Of a stretch of 7,143 nt of DNA, positions 5,734-7,143 are shown one piece after another; the first letter of the stretch is position 1, and each line of letters opens with the position of its first letter. Below the pieces are notes generated by a model. The model searched no databases, was not told the DNA's origin, and worked only from the letters and a program-made list of their open reading frames with translations. Source of the stretch: an uncultured Collinsella sp. Lineage in GTDB: Bacteria > Actinomycetota > Coriobacteriia > Coriobacteriales > Coriobacteriaceae. Made by a program: the position numbers and the translations under genes. The stretch spans positions 1 to 7,143 of the forward strand of contig CAAEUX010000066.1 of assembly GCA_900759335.1 (NCBI GenBank). The letters run 5' to 3'.

Positions 5734-5766
5734 AATGTGACAAAAGAACTGTCCCTTTGTCACATT
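5734..5766 (-). repeat. Short palindromic element, copy 3
   Basis: Positions 5734-5744 pair with 5756-5766 (11 bp). Further in, two A/C mismatches (5745/5755 and 5747/5753) alternate with normal pairs around the CTG centre. Both mismatches become G-U pairs in minus-strand RNA. The element starts 8 nt after the stop of the small Cys-rich protein gene, so it would be the 3' hairpin of the pdxK operon transcript. Confidence 0.8.
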
Positions 5767-5774
5767 GCGCTCGA

Positions 5775-6104
5775 CTACTCGTCGACGATCTCAGCAAGCC
5801 AGACGTTCAGCGTATCGACCTCGGGACAGCAGAACTTTGCCGTGCCTGGCTCGTTGCCGGGCACGGTCCCGCCATAGCGCAGGATATCGATATAGGGAAA
5901 TCCCACATGGCAGGCCATGGCACACATCTTGCCGCGGTCTCGGTCGAAGTCGAAGACGTCACCCGGCTTGTGCCCGTGATGGCAGCGGCATGTGCCCAGC
6001 TGGTCCACGCAGCTAATGCGAATACGTGGGCGCCTGCCGCGCGGGGCACCGAGCGGCTTGTTCTCGCCCGCCGCCTCGGTGCTGCTCTCGTCGGCGTTAC
6101 TCAT
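5775..6104 (-). CDS. TIGR04076-like small Cys-rich protein
   Basis: A 109-residue protein that resembles the TIGR04076 family of uncharacterised small proteins. Residues 1-26 are polar and probably disordered. The core has CRCHHGHKPGDVFDF (39-53), then GKMCAMACHVGFPYI (59-72), then RYGG and a late FCCPE (91-95). Seven Cys (32, 39, 41, 61, 65, 92, 93) and nearby His could bind a metal or an iron-sulfur cluster, but no family function is established. The ATG at 6104 overlaps the last 8 nt of the kinase gene (ATGAGTAA), and no good ribosome site precedes it, so translation is probably coupled to the kinase. A TTG at 6110 is an alternative start. Copy 3 of the short palindrome follows its stop. 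Confidence 0.8.
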   Translation of the reverse strand: MSNADESSTEAAGENKPLGAPRGRRPRIRISCVDQLGTCRCHHGHKPGDVFDFDRDRGKMCAMACHVGFPYIDILRYGGTVPGNEPGTAKFCCPEVDTLNVWLAEIVDE

Positions 6105-6921
6105 GGTCAATCACATCCAGGCAGGCCTCGATGGGAAGGCCGGCGGACTTATCCTCCTGGTCGGCGTTGCGCTCGATGAGCTCCGCTACCACACGCATGG
6201 CATCGCTCGTCGCGCGCTGCAGGCTCCAACCGGCCATAACGCGGCCGACAAGCACCGCCGAGAACGTGTCGCCCGTGCCCGGAAAGTAGACCGGAATCAG
6301 CTCGAAGGGAATCGTGAAGTACTCCCCCGCCACATGGTCGTAACCGATGACGACATTCGCACCGTCGACCACAGCGCTCGTAATGACCACCGACTTGGCG
6401 CCCAGGGCACGCACGGCATCCACAAGAGTGCGGCCCTCATCGGGCGTGATTTGCTCGGCAATGGGCGTATCGGTGAGCAGGCACGCCTCGGTGTAGTTTG
6501 GCACCGCATAGTCGGCGCACTCGAGCAGGCTGCGCATGAGACCGATCGTGGACTCGGGCACGCCGGCGTAGAGCTTGCCGTTGTCGCCCATGATGGGGTC
6601 GACGAACACCTTGGTACCCTTTTGCGCGCGACGGTGGCAGAAGTCCGAAATGATGCGCGTCTCTTCCTCGGTCACGATAAAGCCGGTAGAGATGGCGTCG
6701 AACTCAAAGCCGAGCTCCTCCCAGATGGCGAGGCTCTGGCGCACGTACTCGGTGGTGTCGTGGATGTAGAACTTGGGATAGTTGAGCGTATCGGACACAA
6801 GTGCCGTCGGCAGGTTGTGGATGCGGTAGCCCATGTGCGACAGCACCGGCAGCATGGCGGAAAGCGCGACCTTGCCGTAGCCGCACATATCGTTGATCAG
6901 CAGCAGCTGAGTGTTCTTCAT
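6097..6921 (-). CDS. pdxK: Pyridoxal/pyridoxamine kinase (B6 salvage)
   Basis: A 274-residue cytosolic kinase of the ribokinase superfamily, pyridoxal kinase branch. It phosphorylates the 5'-hydroxyl of pyridoxal, pyridoxamine or pyridoxine with ATP, feeding the PLP salvage pathway. Visible motifs are the substrate-side DMCGYGKVAL (11-20), DPIMGDNGKLY (108-118), PNYTEACLLT (141-150) and the anion-hole/catalytic GTGDTFSA (215-222), with Asp218 as the catalytic base. Length is normal for the family. The ATG at 6921 has GGGAG 6 nt upstream; an earlier in-frame start at 6945 has none. The closest type is the pyridoxamine kinase of Firmicutes and Coriobacteriia, so the symbol is the general one. 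It overlaps the Cys-rich gene downstream, which suggests a two-gene operon. Confidence 0.94.
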   Translation of the reverse strand: MKNTQLLLINDMCGYGKVALSAMLPVLSHMGYRIHNLPTALVSDTLNYPKFYIHDTTEYVRQSLAIWEELGFEFDAISTGFIVTEEETRIISDFCHRRAQKGTKVFVDPIMGDNGKLYAGVPESTIGLMRSLLECADYAVPNYTEACLLTDTPIAEQITPDEGRTLVDAVRALGAKSVVITSAVVDGANVVIGYDHVAGEYFTIPFELIPVYFPGTGDTFSAVLVGRVMAGWSLQRATSDAMRVVAELIERNADQEDKSAGLPIEACLDVIDHE

Positions 6922-6926
6922 GAGGG

Positions 6927-6934
6927 TCTCCCTT
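6927..6934 (-). promoter_or_regulatory. Ribosome binding site of the pyridoxal kinase gene
   Basis: AAGGGAGA on the minus strand, with its GGGAG core 6 nt before the ATG at 6921. It decides against the longer reading from 6945. Confidence 0.75.
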
Positions 6935-6971
6935 GGTTCGGGCACGGCGCAGCAGCGCCACAGTGCGACTA

Positions 6972-6977
6972 AGTGTA
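6972..6977 (-). promoter_or_regulatory. Weak -10 candidate for the pdxK operon
   Basis: TACACT on the minus strand lies about 50 nt upstream of the pdxK ATG and keeps the key T, A and final T of a -10 box. No matching -35 is present at 16-18 bp. The rest of 6935-7050 shows no gene or clear structure. Confidence 0.25.
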
Positions 6978-7050
6978 GCGCAGGGGACGTTGTGAGCGGG
7001 CGCTACGGTCGCGAAGAGCGCATTGTTGCGAAAAGGTTACGAAAACGAGG

Positions 7051-7061
7051 TAGTCGTTGGG
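7051..7061 (+). repeat. Partial copy of the 50-97 repeat unit
   Basis: TAGTCGTTGGG here equals the start of the first repeat unit at 85-95 (read on the minus strand there). The match stops abruptly; what follows, TGTTCCTATAGTTTTGTCAA, leads into the stop of a possible transposase gene 29 nt further on. This fits a repeat element interrupted by an insertion, but 11 bp is a short match. Confidence 0.35.
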
Positions 7062-7090
7062 TGTTCCTATAGTTTTGTCAACCGTCGGGG

Positions 7091-7143
7091 CTACTCCCGG
7101 TAGGGCACCCGGTCGCGCATCACGGCGTATATCGCCCTGAGCC
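7091..7143 (-). CDS. C-terminal end of a possible IS110-type transposase (partial)
   Basis: The last 53 nt of the window encode, on the minus strand, the final 16 residues LRAIYAVMRDRVPYRE before a TAG stop (7091-7093). The gene continues beyond the window edge. The pattern of a helix with AIYAVMRD followed by PYR resembles the tail of IS110/IS116/IS902 transposases as I remember them, but 16 residues cannot establish this. The 29 nt between its stop and the 7051-7061 repeat match could be the non-coding end of the element; IS110-type elements usually lack terminal inverted repeats. Another protein family remains possible. Confidence 0.35.
   Translation of the reverse strand, partial: LRAIYAVMRDRVPYRE

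Noticed and set aside
5992..6972. Plus-strand open frame of 326 codons
   Set aside because: It mirrors the pyridoxal kinase gene, which has all of its motifs and a ribosome site on the minus strand.
7076..7081. TTGACA on the minus strand as an outward promoter of the possible insertion sequence driving pdxK
   Set aside because: No -10-like hexamer occurs at 16-19 bp; the sequence there is AACGAC.

Overview
The window looks like a chromosomal stretch from a high-GC actinobacterium of the class Coriobacteriia, most likely Collinsella or a close relative. This is an inference. It rests on GC-rich codon use, strong AGGAG-type ribosome sites, and protein types typical of that group (LacX-like epimerase, pyridoxamine kinase with a TIGR04076-type partner, DUF4143 ATPase). 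The intergenic regions also carry many short palindromes built on TGTGACAAAGGG. No rRNA, tRNA or CRISPR array is visible.

Layout, left to right. Positions 1-214 are non-coding and hold an interleaved direct/inverted repeat (50-97), a strong bidirectional terminator (102-143) and a second hairpin (188-209). On the minus strand follow an aldose 1-epimerase-like protein (215-1108) and, upstream of it, a single-pass membrane protein of unknown function (1217-2086). A divergent intergenic region (2087-2346) contains a 65-nt palindrome and the first TGTGACAAAGGG element. On the plus strand come a 12-TM MFS efflux transporter (2347-3588) and a low-molecular-weight protein-tyrosine phosphatase (3634-4080), probably one operon. 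The convergent gap 4081-4228 holds a second long palindrome and a second short element. An AAA ATPase with a DUF4143 C-terminus (4229-5590, minus) follows. Its upstream region contains three motif copies exactly 33 bp apart, overlapping a TATAAA box. Next is a minus-strand pair, pyridoxal/pyridoxamine kinase (6097-6921) and a Cys-rich TIGR04076-like small protein (5775-6104), which overlap by 8 nt. The last 53 bases encode the end of a minus-strand protein that resembles an IS110-type transposase tail.

The genes look like independent housekeeping and accessory units: sugar anomer interconversion, efflux, tyrosine dephosphorylation and B6 salvage. They do not form one pathway. The most distinctive content is intergenic. 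Three short palindromes share an invariant arm, and all their substitutions keep base pairing (as G-U) only in the minus-strand transcript. Two of them are each preceded by a larger palindrome of nearly equal length and similar architecture. The 33-bp-phased motif array in front of the ATPase is a separate regulatory candidate. No clear new multi-gene system is visible; these non-coding elements are the best candidates for something undescribed.
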